Shown here piece after piece: positions 15,623 through 24,506 of a stretch of 64,000 bases of DNA (its first letter is position 1; each line of letters begins with the position of its first letter). The notes beneath the pieces were generated by a model that saw only the letters and a program-made list of their open reading frames with translations, had not been told where the DNA came from and did no database searches. The translations under genes and the position numbers were made by a program. Origin of the DNA: JACVRW01 sp963803085 (GTDB lineage Bacteria; Actinomycetota; Thermoleophilia; Solirubrobacterales; Thermoleophilaceae); the NCBI GenBank assembly GCA_963803085.1, contig CAWDLE010000037.1, forward strand, positions 1-64,000, in the 5' to 3' direction.

Positions 15623-17194
15623 GTGAAGCTGCTTGCCTCAGCAGCGGCGCTCCTGTGCGCCCTGGCCCTCGTCTCACCCGCTCTGGCGGCCAAGCCCGTC
15701 GATTTCGAGCGGGCCGCCCCGGACGCAGCGCGCGCGAAGGTGTCCGCGCCGCGTCCGTTCAACCTGGTGGGCCTGCACTGGCGCGGCCGGGCGACGCCCG
15801 ACGTGGAGCTGCGAGTGCTCCGTGAAGGCGGCTGGGGGCGCTGGCAGCACCTGGGAGTGCACGGGCGCGGCGTGTCCGACCCTGTGTGGGTAGGGCGCGC
15901 GCGCACGGTCCAGTACCGGCTCGACAGGCGCGTGCCAGAGCTGCGGCTGCACTTCGTGGCGGTCGGGAAGCGCCCGACGAAGATCCACGCCGCCCAGGCC
16001 ACGACCACCCCGTTCCCCTACGTCTCGCGTGAGGACTGGGGAGCTTCCAGCTGCGTTCCTCGCGCGGCGCCGGACTACGGAACGGTGAAGTCGGTTCAGG
16101 TGCATCACACGGTCTCTCTCAACGACTACACGCCGGAGGAGGCGCCGCAGATCGTGCTCGCGATCTGCCGCTACCACCGCAACTCGAATGGCTGGAACGA
16201 CATCGGCTACAACGCACTCGTCGACAAGTACGGCACCCTCTACGAGGGCCGCGCCGGCGGGCTCGACCAGGCGGTGATCGGGGCGCACGCGCAGGGGTTC
16301 AACTCGCAGACGGCGGGGATCGCGAACATCGGCGATTACACGTCGGTCAGGGCCAGCCAGGAATCGCTCGCCGCCACCGCCAACTACATCCGCTGGAAGC
16401 TCGGCGTGCACGGACAGCCGCTCTCGGGACCCGTCACGCTCACGAGCGCGGGAGGGTCCGCCAGTCGCTACCCCGCTGGCAGCAGAGCCACGCTCGAGCG
16501 GGTGAGCGGTCATCGCGACACGGGCAAGACGTCCTGCCCGGGCGACGCCCTCTATGCCCAGCTCGACGACATCCGGGCGTTGGTCGAGTCGGGAGTCGCG
16601 TTCGCCCCAGTCTTCTCCGCGCGAGTGACCGCCGCGCTGGCCGACAAGCGCGTGGACTACGGCGAGATCGTGCCGGTGAGCGGGGCGCTCGCGGGGTCCG
16701 ACGGGGGGCCGCTGGCGGGGCAGTCGGTGGAGGTCCAGGTGAACAGCGACGACGTCTGGCGCACCGCGCGCCGAGCCACGACCGGCGCCGATGGCGCATT
16801 CCTGACCGACCTCAAGCCGGCGAAGCGCATGTACGTACGAGTGCGCTACCCCGGGAGCGCGGAGGTACGCGGCTCCGCATCGCCCCGGCTGCTGCTGAAC
16901 CTGCGCCCGGTGCTGACCTTCAAGCGCCCGCCGAAGCGCGGCGTACGCGGGCGCCGGGTGGTGGTTGCGGGAACGGTGGGGCCGCGCAAGCGCGCGGTGA
17001 CCGTGGTGTTCCAGCAGCGGATCAGAGGGCGCTGGCGCAAGGTCGGAACGCGGACGGCGCGCACGCGCAGCGGACGCTTCGAGACCTCGTTCGTGCCGGC
17101 GTTCAGGGCGGCGTACCGGTATTACGCGGTGGTTCGCTCGGATCTCGACACGGATCGCGGCGCGTCGAAGATGCGGTCGCTGCGGGTGCGCTAG
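15623..17194 (+). CDS. secreted N-acetylmuramoyl-L-alanine amidase (PGRP-type)
   Basis: A 523-residue secreted protein: signal peptide 1-22 (cut after ALA), a short beta-rich region (25-125), a type-2 amidase/PGRP domain (about 135-310), and C-terminal Ig-like repeats (320-523) probably binding the wall. Zinc ligands are visible: the first His in VQVHHT, and GHRDTGKTSCPGD with His and Cys. Such enzymes cleave the amide bond between MurNAc and L-Ala in peptidoglycan. The start is a GTG at 15623. It stands alone between the DUF3105 gene and a convergent sugar transferase. Confidence 0.87.
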   Translation: MKLLASAAALLCALALVSPALAAKPVDFERAAPDAARAKVSAPRPFNLVGLHWRGRATPDVELRVLREGGWGRWQHLGVHGRGVSDPVWVGRARTVQYRLDRRVPELRLHFVAVGKRPTKIHAAQATTTPFPYVSREDWGASSCVPRAAPDYGTVKSVQVHHTVSLNDYTPEEAPQIVLAICRYHRNSNGWNDIGYNALVDKYGTLYEGRAGGLDQAVIGAHAQGFNSQTAGIANIGDYTSVRASQESLAATANYIRWKLGVHGQPLSGPVTLTSAGGSASRYPAGSRATLERVSGHRDTGKTSCPGDALYAQLDDIRALVESGVAFAPVFSARVTAALADKRVDYGEIVPVSGALAGSDGGPLAGQSVEVQVNSDDVWRTARRATTGADGAFLTDLKPAKRMYVRVRYPGSAEVRGSASPRLLLNLRPVLTFKRPPKRGVRGRRVVVAGTVGPRKRAVTVVFQQRIRGRWRKVGTRTARTRSGRFETSFVPAFRAAYRYYAVVRSDLDTDRGASKMRSLRVR

Positions 17195-17195
17195 C

Positions 17196-17777
17196 TCACC
17201 ACCCCTGCTTCAAATCCTCGCTGTACAACCCATGCCCCGTCGCCAGCATCCGTGCGGTCCGGGCGAGTATGCGCAGATCCAGGCGCAGCGATCGGTGCTC
17301 CACATACCAGACGTCCAGCTCGATCCGCTCCGGCCACGGCAGCGAGGTGCGGCCGTTGATCTGCGCCCATCCGGTGATCCCCGGCCTCACCTCGAGGCGG
17401 CGTCGCTGGCGGTCGGTGTAGCGGTCGACCTGCTCCTGGACCGTTGGCCGTGGGCCGACGATCGACATCTCTCCCCGAAGGACGTTCACGAGGTTCGGCA
17501 GCTCGTCCAGGGAGAAGCGGCGCAGCAGGCGGCCGGTGCGCGTGATGCGCGGGTCGCCCTCGATTACGTAGATGCCCGCGCCCATCGACTCGGCGCCAGG
17601 GACCATCGTCCGCAGCTTCCAGAGCTCGAAGGGCTGGCCGTCCCGACCCACCCGCAGCTGGCGGTAGAACACGGGCCCGCGGCTCTCGAGCCTGATGGCC
17701 AAAGCGGCCAGCGCGAGGAGCGGCGCCGTGACCACGAGGAGCGCCGCAGCAAGCACAACGTCGAGCACGCGCGTCAA
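17196..17777 (-). CDS. PglC-like monotopic phosphoglycosyl transferase (bacterial sugar transferase)
   Basis: A 193-residue initiating sugar transferase made only of the catalytic part: an N-terminal re-entrant hydrophobic helix (VVLAAALLVVTAPLLALAAL), then FYRQLRVGRDGQPFELWKLRTM, the Asp-Glu catalytic pair in SLDELPNL, and MSIVGPRP. These enzymes move a sugar phosphate from UDP-sugar to undecaprenyl phosphate, the first membrane step of glycan assembly. Divergent from a glycosyltransferase gene with only 26 bases between the starts. Small size resembles Campylobacter PglC rather than WbaP. Confidence 0.9.
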   Translation of the reverse strand: MTRVLDVVLAAALLVVTAPLLALAALAIRLESRGPVFYRQLRVGRDGQPFELWKLRTMVPGAESMGAGIYVIEGDPRITRTGRLLRRFSLDELPNLVNVLRGEMSIVGPRPTVQEQVDRYTDRQRRRLEVRPGITGWAQINGRTSLPWPERIELDVWYVEHRSLRLDLRILARTARMLATGHGLYSEDLKQGW

Positions 17778-17803
17778 CGCTGGTTACCGTTCGGCCGCAC
17801 CGG

Positions 17804-18922
17804 ATGCGAATCCTGTACCTGCATCAGTTCTTCATCACCCGCGCGGGAGGGGGAGGCACGCGCTCGTACGAGTTCGCGCGCCGCTTCGTCGAGGCCGGGC
17901 ACCGGGTGCGCATGGTAACCGCCGGGGACGGCACCCGGACGGAGGACGGGATCGAGGTCGTGGGCGTGCGCGGCGCCTACTCGGACTACATGCACGCCAC
18001 CGGGTTCTCGAACCTTCGGCGCATGCTCGCCTTCGCACGGTTCGCGCTCGGCGCCACGCTCGCCGCGCTGCGCGGGCCGCGCCCCGACGTGATCTACGCC
18101 ACCTCACCGCCGCTCACGATGGCGCTTCCGGCGCTCGTGGCGGCCGCGCGCTGGCGGGCGCCGCTCGTGTTCGAGGTGCGCGACCTGTGGCCGGAGGCAC
18201 CGATCCAGATGGGGGCGCTGCGCAACCGCGGCGCCCAACGGCTGGCTCGGGCGCTCGAGCGCTTCGTGTACTCGCGCAGTACCCGCCTGATCGCCCTGTC
18301 GCCCGGCATCCGTGCCGCGCTCCCGCGGGACCGGACCGAGTTGGTGCCGAACTCCGCCGACCTTGACCTGTTCGACGCGGGCGCGCCCAGCGGACCGTTT
18401 CTCGTCTCCTACTTCGGAGCGATGGGCGAGGCGAACGACCTGACCGCCGCCGTCGAGGCCGCGCGGCTCCTGCCGGACGTGCGCTTCGTGCTCATGGGCG
18501 ACGGCAAGCGCCGTGCCGAGCTGGAGCGCTCGGCGCCCCCCAACGTCGAGTTCCGGAACGGTGCGAAGGCGGACGTGGCACGGCTGGCGGCTGAGTCAGC
18601 GGCCTGCCTCACGCTCTTCAAGGACGTGCCGGTGCTGGCAACGAACTCGCCCAACAAGCTCTTCGACACCTTCGCCGCGGGCCGTCCGGCAATCGTGAAC
18701 ATGGACGGCTGGATGCGCGAGCTGGTGGAGCAGAACGAGGCGGGCCTGTACGTGCGCGCCGGCGACGCGCCCGACCTTGCCGAGAAGATCGCCTGGCTGC
18801 GCGACCACCCGGAGGACGCCGCGCGAATGGGCCGCAACGCCCGGGCACTCGCAGAGCGCGAGTTCGGGCGCGACGAGCTGGCCGGACGGGCGCTCGCCGT
18901 GCTCGAGGACGCTGCGCGTTGA
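17804..18922 (+). CDS. glycosyltransferase family 4 (GT-B)
   Basis: A 372-residue GT-B protein. The N-terminal domain begins with the family's acceptor-side signature (YLHQFFITRAGGGGTRSYEFARRF); the C-terminal domain carries nucleotide-sugar-binding features (FDTFAAGRPAIVNMDGW, ENEAGLYV). Similar to WbuB-type transferases of capsule and O-antigen loci. First gene of a plus-strand run of five overlapping or tightly spaced genes; the next start overlaps its stop (TTGA). Sugar and acceptor unknown. Confidence 0.88.
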   Translation: MRILYLHQFFITRAGGGGTRSYEFARRFVEAGHRVRMVTAGDGTRTEDGIEVVGVRGAYSDYMHATGFSNLRRMLAFARFALGATLAALRGPRPDVIYATSPPLTMALPALVAAARWRAPLVFEVRDLWPEAPIQMGALRNRGAQRLARALERFVYSRSTRLIALSPGIRAALPRDRTELVPNSADLDLFDAGAPSGPFLVSYFGAMGEANDLTAAVEAARLLPDVRFVLMGDGKRRAELERSAPPNVEFRNGAKADVARLAAESAACLTLFKDVPVLATNSPNKLFDTFAAGRPAIVNMDGWMRELVEQNEAGLYVRAGDAPDLAEKIAWLRDHPEDAARMGRNARALAEREFGRDELAGRALAVLEDAAR

Positions 18923-19851
18923 TCGAGCTTTCCTACTGCGTGGTGAACACGGGCGGGCGGGACTACCTGCTCGACTGCCTCGCGGCGATCAAGCGCACGC
19001 ACCCGGAGGGCGTGGAGCATGAGCTGCTCGTGCTCGACAACGCGTCCGGGGACGGCTCCGCGGAGGCGGTCCGCGAGCTGCATCCGGACGTGCGGCTGTT
19101 CGCGCTCGACCGTCGCGAGGGCAAGGCCGATAACGATTCGCGGCTGCTCCAGGCGGCCCAGGGCCGCTACTGCCTGCTCCTGAACGAGGACTCCGAGCTG
19201 CGCGAAGGCGCGACGCGCGCGCTGCTCGAGGCACTCGAGGTCGACCCGGGCGCGGCGGCGGCCGGCGCGCAGCTGCTCACGAGCGAGGGCGAGCCCACGG
19301 CCTGCGCCTGGCGACTTCCCGACATCCCCTGGGCCCTGGCCGCCGCGGTGTTCAGCCAGGACCGCGTGGCGGTGCAGAGCAAGGGTGAGCGGGTGCGCGA
19401 GGTGGGCTGGGTGCAGTCGAGCGCCATGCTCGTACGGCGCGACGCGGCGCAGCAGGTGGGCTGGCTCGACGGCGACTTCTTCGTCTACTCCGACGAGACC
19501 GACTTCTGCCGCCGGCTGCACGACGCCGGCTGGCGCATCCTGTTCGTGCCCGGCGCACGGGCGGTCCATCACGACCAGCTCGGCACGGATGCGGCGGCGA
19601 TGCGGCGCCGGATCGTGGAGTTCCACCGCAATCGCGACCTCTACTTCCGAAAGCACGGGATGCACGTCACGCGGCTTGTGTGGAAAGCGTGCTGGGTCTG
19701 GGCCTACCTCGTGCGAGCCGCAGCCGCCGCGGTGCTGCCGGGCCGGGACCCGCGGCGCTACCTCCTGCACGCCAGGCAGGAGCTGCTGCCGGGCCGGGGT
19801 GAGGGCATCCGCGAAGCGGCGGAGGCACACAACCGCGGGCTTGCCCAATAA
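18919..19851 (+). CDS. glycosyltransferase family 2 (GT-A, rhamnosyltransferase-like)
   Basis: A 310-residue GT-A protein. ELLVLDNASGDGSAEAVREL is the nucleotide-binding part, LLNEDSELREGA the metal-site loop, and FFVYSDETDFCRRL the acceptor/catalytic loop typical of WbbL-like rhamnosyltransferases. A C-terminal hydrophobic stretch (about 260-285) may sit on the membrane. The TTG start overlaps the upstream stop. Donor specificity is inferred only from overall family likeness. Confidence 0.88.
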   Translation: MIELSYCVVNTGGRDYLLDCLAAIKRTHPEGVEHELLVLDNASGDGSAEAVRELHPDVRLFALDRREGKADNDSRLLQAAQGRYCLLLNEDSELREGATRALLEALEVDPGAAAAGAQLLTSEGEPTACAWRLPDIPWALAAAVFSQDRVAVQSKGERVREVGWVQSSAMLVRRDAAQQVGWLDGDFFVYSDETDFCRRLHDAGWRILFVPGARAVHHDQLGTDAAAMRRRIVEFHRNRDLYFRKHGMHVTRLVWKACWVWAYLVRAAAAAVLPGRDPRRYLLHARQELLPGRGEGIREAAEAHNRGLAQ

Positions 19852-19866
19852 CGTCCCGCGCACGCC

Positions 19867-21336
19867 ATGGAGCACGCTGACACCGCCCAACTGGCCGCTC
19901 TGGGTGGCGCGCTCGGGTCGGTGCTCGTCCTGCTGGGGCGCGGGCGGCTGCCGATCCTCGCCGGCCTGGTGCTGCTGGGCGCCGCCGAGCTCGGGCTCGC
20001 GTGGGCGCTCGGCGGAGGTCCGCTCGACCGCCTGAGCGGCGCCTCGGGCGCGGCCGCCGTGGCGCTCGCCCTCCTGGCGCTCGGCGCCGCGACCGCGCTG
20101 TTCGTGAAGCGTCCGGCGATCGTGCCGATCGCGTTGCTCGTGGCGGCGCCACTGCGGCCACCGCTGTCGTTCGACAGCTCCAGCACGTTCCTCGTGCAGG
20201 TCGCGGACGACGGCCGCCTGGGCAGGCTGCTGCCGCTCTACTTCGTGCTCGCGGCGGCGGCTGCTGCGCTGGCGTGGCGGGCGCTCCGCGGCCGCGAGCT
20301 GCGCCCGCTCCCGATGCGGGTGGCGCTCCCGGCCGCGGCGTTCTTTGCCTTCGCATGCTGCTCGCTCCTGTGGGCCGACGACGTGGAGGCAGCCACGAAC
20401 CTGCTGCTGTTCTTCACCCTGCCGTTCGTGGCGCTGCTGGCCACGGTCGCACGCGCGAGCTATCCAGCCTGGGCACCGCGCGGCCTCGCCATCGCCGCGA
20501 TCGCGCTCGCCACCCTGTTCGCGCTCGTAGGGCTCTGGCAGGCGGCCACCCACGAGCTGTTCTTCTACGCACCCAACCTCGCCGTGTCGAACGCGAACAC
20601 CGACTACTTCCGCGTGACCTCACTGTTCGGCGACCCGAGCCTGTACGGCCGCCATGTGGTGCTTGGGATCGGCGTAGCGCTCACGCTGCTCGCCACGCGA
20701 CGCTGGCATCCGTGGCCGCTGATCGGCCTGGTGGCCGTGATGTGGGCCGGCCTGCTGTTCTCGTACTCGCAGTCGAGCATGGTCGCGCTACTCGTGATCA
20801 CCCTCGTACTCGCGGTGGCCACGGGCGACCGGCGCGTACGCCGCGCTGTGGCTCTCCTCACCCTGGCGGCGGCGCTGGTGGGCTGCGGCTACCTCGCCGT
20901 GCAGGTGGCGGACGGGGAGTCCTTGAACAGGATCACGAGCGACCGGACCAACCGCGTGGAGGATGCCGTGCGTGTGATCGAGAAGCACCCCGTGGTGGGG
21001 GTGGGGATTGGAGGGCAGCCGCGCGCCAGCCGGCGGCTGGCCGGCAGCCAGCGGCCGACACCGAACTTCGTGTCGCACACCACGCCGCTCACCGTGTTCG
21101 CGGAGCTGGGCGTGATCGGCCTCGTGCTCTACGCGTGGCTGCTCGTGGCCGGGGCGTGGGCGATCCTGCAGGTCCGGCGGGTGGACGAGCCGCTTGGCCT
21201 GGCGCTCGGAGTCTCCTTCATCGGCCTGTTCGTGCACGCGCTCTTCTACAGCGGCTTCCTCGAGGACCCGCTGACGTGGCTCGTGATCGGGATCGCCGCG
21301 GCCTACTGCGTGCAGCCTGCGAGGACTCAAGCGTGA
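19867..21336 (+). CDS. O-antigen ligase/polymerase-like membrane protein (Wzy_C type)
   Basis: A 489-residue polytopic protein with about eleven hydrophobic helices and one larger loop near residues 345-400 (ESLNRITSDRTNRVEDAV, then HPVVGVGIGGQPRASRR), as in Wzy polymerases and WaaL ligases. The conserved Arg and the GxG near HPVVGVGIG are typical of the Wzy_C domain. It would polymerise or ligate lipid-linked glycan units outside the membrane. Follows the GT2 gene after 15 bases and overlaps the next gene by 4 bases. Confidence 0.84.
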   Translation: MEHADTAQLAALGGALGSVLVLLGRGRLPILAGLVLLGAAELGLAWALGGGPLDRLSGASGAAAVALALLALGAATALFVKRPAIVPIALLVAAPLRPPLSFDSSSTFLVQVADDGRLGRLLPLYFVLAAAAAALAWRALRGRELRPLPMRVALPAAAFFAFACCSLLWADDVEAATNLLLFFTLPFVALLATVARASYPAWAPRGLAIAAIALATLFALVGLWQAATHELFFYAPNLAVSNANTDYFRVTSLFGDPSLYGRHVVLGIGVALTLLATRRWHPWPLIGLVAVMWAGLLFSYSQSSMVALLVITLVLAVATGDRRVRRAVALLTLAAALVGCGYLAVQVADGESLNRITSDRTNRVEDAVRVIEKHPVVGVGIGGQPRASRRLAGSQRPTPNFVSHTTPLTVFAELGVIGLVLYAWLLVAGAWAILQVRRVDEPLGLALGVSFIGLFVHALFYSGFLEDPLTWLVIGIAAAYCVQPARTQA

Positions 21337-22646
21337 GCCAGCGCGCGGCGTGGTCGCTCACGGGCGTGCTGTTCGCCCTGGTGGCGATCACCCTGCCCGA
21401 GCTGGGCTCGGATCCATTGCACTTCCGCCCGCCGAGCGTCGACCCACAGGGTCCGCTCGCGCCGCTCGTGCGGGCGGCAGGCGAGGAGTGGGACGTGGGC
21501 ATCGCGCGCGCGGCGGCCTTCGCGGCCGCGCTTCTGTGCGGTGGCTTCGCGGCCTACCTGTTGGCACGGCGCCCGCCGGCCCTCCCGCGCTGGACCGGCA
21601 TCGCCCTCGTGCTGGCGGTCGGGCTGCTGCTCTCCGCTCCCTCCACGCTGCTCCAGCTGGGCCTGCGCGACTCCACCGCGCCGTGGTTCTTCACGAACGA
21701 CTCGACCTACCAGGCCGAGCTGGCCGGCGACCTGGTGCTCCACCTCGACAACCCATATGGGCACGATTACCGCGACTCGGGGCTGGAGCGCTTCTATACG
21801 CGCGACGGCAGCGTGTCCGAGCGCGTCCGCGAGCGCGAGGTCGCGCTCGAGCACTTCGCCTACTTCCCCGGCGCGGTGCTCACCGCGGCGGTCTGGCAAC
21901 TGCTGCCCAAGCCATTCGACGACTACCGGCTGCTCGTTCTGCTCGCCACGCTGGCGCTGCTGCCTGCGGCGTTGCTTTTCCGCGGTCCGCTGGAGTGGCG
22001 GCTCGTGCTGGGTGCGGTGCTGGTGTGCAACCCCATCGCCGTTCGCTCCGCTTGGTTCGGCCAAAACGACGCGGTGAGCCTGCTGCTTCTGGTGTTGGCC
22101 TTCGGACTTGTCACGCGGCGACGCTTCGCCTGGGCCGCGGCGGCGATCGCCGGCGCGATACTCCTGAAGCAGTTCGCGATCGTCGCGCTGCCGTTCCTCG
22201 TGCTGATGGTCCCGCGCGAGGAGTGGAAGCGCGCCGGCCTCGTGTTCGCCGGGGTGCTCGCCGCGGGCATCCTGCCCTTCCTTGTGGCCGACCCGGTGGC
22301 CTTCTACGACGACACCATCAAGTTCGGCGCCGGGACCTACAGGATCGTGGGCTACGGCTTATCGGCGATCCTGGTCCGGCTCGGGGTCATCGAGGATCGC
22401 GACGGCAGCTATCCGTTCGCGCTCCTGGCGATCCTCACCTGGGTGCCACTGACCGTCTGGCTCGTGCTGGTGCAGCGGCGAGCCCAGGAGCTCTGGGTCG
22501 GAGCTGTGGCTTTCGCCATCTCGATCCTGTGGCTGATGTTCATCGGCCGCACGTTCAACAACTACTACCTCGTGTGGCCCATGACGGGTGCGATCGTCGC
22601 CGGGCTGCTCGCGTTGGGGACGCTCCGTGATCCTGCACGAGGGTGA
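21333..22646 (+). CDS. polytopic membrane glycosyltransferase-like protein (GT-C type, GT87-like)
   Basis: A 437-residue protein with about ten transmembrane helices and a first outer loop holding acidic residues (FTNDSTYQAELAGDLV), as in GT-C enzymes that use polyprenyl-phosphate sugars (mannosyltransferase/DUF2029 group). LKQFAIVALPFLVLM is another family-like helix. Start is a GTG overlapping the upstream stop (GTGA); a much longer open frame upstream is antisense-type junk in the polymerase gene. Donor unknown. Confidence 0.8.
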   Translation: MSQRAAWSLTGVLFALVAITLPELGSDPLHFRPPSVDPQGPLAPLVRAAGEEWDVGIARAAAFAAALLCGGFAAYLLARRPPALPRWTGIALVLAVGLLLSAPSTLLQLGLRDSTAPWFFTNDSTYQAELAGDLVLHLDNPYGHDYRDSGLERFYTRDGSVSERVREREVALEHFAYFPGAVLTAAVWQLLPKPFDDYRLLVLLATLALLPAALLFRGPLEWRLVLGAVLVCNPIAVRSAWFGQNDAVSLLLLVLAFGLVTRRRFAWAAAAIAGAILLKQFAIVALPFLVLMVPREEWKRAGLVFAGVLAAGILPFLVADPVAFYDDTIKFGAGTYRIVGYGLSAILVRLGVIEDRDGSYPFALLAILTWVPLTVWLVLVQRRAQELWVGAVAFAISILWLMFIGRTFNNYYLVWPMTGAIVAGLLALGTLRDPARG

Positions 22647-23172
22647 CCCCGGCCGCTGCGCCGTGCTGCTGCCCGGCGTGCGCTACTTCAGCCAGGCGCC
22701 GCTGCTGTGGTTCGCACGGGAGGCCGCTCAGGCTCGCGGCTGGTCGGTGGTCGAGGTGGACGAGCGCGCCCCGGACGGCGAGGACCCGTTTGAGTGGATG
22801 CTCGGCCAGGCGGAACGAGCGCTCGCGGCCACGAGCGCCGAGCTGACGGTGGTGGTCGGCAAGTCGCTCGGGAGCGTGGCGGCGACGATGGTGGACGGGC
22901 CGGCGGTGTGGCTCACGCCGCTCCTGACCCGGCCCGACATCGCGACCGCCCTCGCTGCCGCCCGCTCACCCGCCCTGCTCGTGGGCAGCCCCCACGACCC
23001 GAGCTGGGGCGGGGGCGAGCTGCCGGACAACCCCATGCTCGAGGTGCTCGAGCTGCCGGGGCTCGATCACTCGCTCCAGGTCAGTCGCGATCCGATTGCT
23101 TCTCTTGACTCTCTTCGGAGCGTGACTCAGCGCGTTGCTTCCTTTTACGAGCGCGTTGAAGGTAGTCCTTGA
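22627..23172 (+). CDS. small alpha/beta hydrolase
   Basis: A 181-residue alpha/beta hydrolase-like protein: nucleophile loop VVGKSLGSVAATM, acid in GSPHDPSW, and His in LPGLDHSLQV give a complete triad. Similar small hydrolases (KANL3/Tex30-like) have no firm function. The GTG start lies 20 bases inside the end of the membrane glycosyltransferase gene. Its last 92 bases overlap, tail to tail, the beta-propeller gene on the other strand. Confidence 0.75.
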   Translation: MILHEGDPGRCAVLLPGVRYFSQAPLLWFAREAAQARGWSVVEVDERAPDGEDPFEWMLGQAERALAATSAELTVVVGKSLGSVAATMVDGPAVWLTPLLTRPDIATALAAARSPALLVGSPHDPSWGGGELPDNPMLEVLELPGLDHSLQVSRDPIASLDSLRSVTQRVASFYERVEGSP

Positions 23173-24463
23173 CCACCTTGGAGCCCGGCTTGGCGAACGC
23201 GTACTGCCCCGCCCGTCCCGTGAGGTACATGCGCTCCTTGTCGGCCACCACCGGATTCGCGTACTTGCCGGCCGGGAAGCTCCACACCTGCTTGCCGTCG
23301 CGCGCTCGCACGGCGTAGGTGGCATCCGGCCCGCGGGCCACCGAGCGCTGCGCCTCCGAGCCGCAGCTCGAGCACACGGCGTAGTAGACCAGCCCGCTCA
23401 TCACCGTCGGCGCCGCGTGTACCGCCCCGTGCGCATCGATCTGCCAGCGCACGTCACCGGTGGCCGCGTCGAGGGCGTAGAACTTGCCGTCGTAGGTGCC
23501 CACGAACACCTTGCGCTTGTAGACCGCCGCCGCGCCGTAGATGTAGCTGCCGAGCGGTCGCGCCCAGAGCAGCCGTCCGCTCTTCGCGCCGTACACGTAC
23601 ATCGTGCCGTCGGTGCTGCCGATGTACACGCGGCCGTACGCGATCGTCGGGGTTGCGTAGAAGAACTCATGCGCCTTCTGCTGCCCCGTCCAGATCAACT
23701 TTCCGGTCTTGGCGTTGAGCGAGTAGAGCGTGCCGCTGTCCGTGGCGATGAATATGCGCCTCTTCCAATACGCCGCGGAGGTGTTCACCTCGTTGTCCGC
23801 CGGAAAGCGCCAGATGCGCTTGCCGGTCTTCGCGTTGATCGCGTGCACGCCGTGGTCCCACGAGCCGACGTAGAGGCGATTGCCGTGAAGCAGCGGGGAG
23901 GACTCGAACGGCGCGCCCTCGTAGCGCCAGCGCTCGCGCCCGGTCTGGGCGTCCCACGCGATGACGAAGCCATCCGCCCCCGCCTGCCCCTGCGCGCAGA
24001 CCACGCGGTGCATGTACGACTGGTACACAAGTCCCTTGCCGACTGTGGGTGACGCGGCGGCACACCGCCCGAAGCTCTTGCGCCAGGAGACACGACCGGT
24101 CTTGGCGTTCAGCGCGAAGAAGAGGCCCTTCTGCTGGGCGACGTAGACCCGGCCGTAGCCCACCGACGCCGGAAACTCGACCGTGTCGTGCGCGTCGATC
24201 GACCACAGCCGCTTGTAGGGCGGGCGGTGGTTGTAAGGGGAGACATGCGAGCGCTCGTTGTCGTACCCGTAGGTCGGCCAGGGCCGCGGGTCGTCCTTCT
24301 TCGGAGGCGGCTTCTGCTCCGGCTCCTCGGTCGTCACGAACTCCTCCGTGGCGGAGCCGCGCTTCTCAACCGGGTCATCTTGACTGCGGACGTACAGACC
24401 CGCCGCGACCGCGATGACGATCGCGACGAGCCCGCCCCCCAGCAGCAGGCGTCGTCGGGTCAC
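23081..24463 (-). CDS. membrane-anchored PQQ-type beta-propeller protein
   Basis: A 460-residue protein: an N-terminal membrane anchor (about 5-24), a Pro/Glu/Lys-rich spacer, then about seven WD-like blades of the PQQ/quinoprotein type, each with the repeat pattern ALNAKTGxxxWR. The set contains xLNAKTGKLIW, AINAKTGKRIWRF and ALDAATGDVRW. No dehydrogenase catalytic residues are visible, so it is more likely a structural or BamB-like propeller. A charged tail (RARKRKQRAESRSEESQ) ends the protein. Overlaps the end of the convergent hydrolase by 92 bases. Confidence 0.83.
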   Translation of the reverse strand: MTRRRLLLGGGLVAIVIAVAAGLYVRSQDDPVEKRGSATEEFVTTEEPEQKPPPKKDDPRPWPTYGYDNERSHVSPYNHRPPYKRLWSIDAHDTVEFPASVGYGRVYVAQQKGLFFALNAKTGRVSWRKSFGRCAAASPTVGKGLVYQSYMHRVVCAQGQAGADGFVIAWDAQTGRERWRYEGAPFESSPLLHGNRLYVGSWDHGVHAINAKTGKRIWRFPADNEVNTSAAYWKRRIFIATDSGTLYSLNAKTGKLIWTGQQKAHEFFYATPTIAYGRVYIGSTDGTMYVYGAKSGRLLWARPLGSYIYGAAAVYKRKVFVGTYDGKFYALDAATGDVRWQIDAHGAVHAAPTVMSGLVYYAVCSSCGSEAQRSVARGPDATYAVRARDGKQVWSFPAGKYANPVVADKERMYLTGRAGQYAFAKPGSKVVKDYLQRARKRKQRAESRSEESQEKQSDRD

Positions 24464-24506
24464 GCGCCGCAGGATGGCAGACGGCGCCCGGTGCGCAGCG
24501 ATGCCT

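Noticed and set aside
20001..21332. Long open frame continuous with the GT-C-like gene
   Set aside because: It runs out of frame through the polymerase gene with Arg/Ala/Gly-rich nonsense; the real gene starts at GTG 21333.
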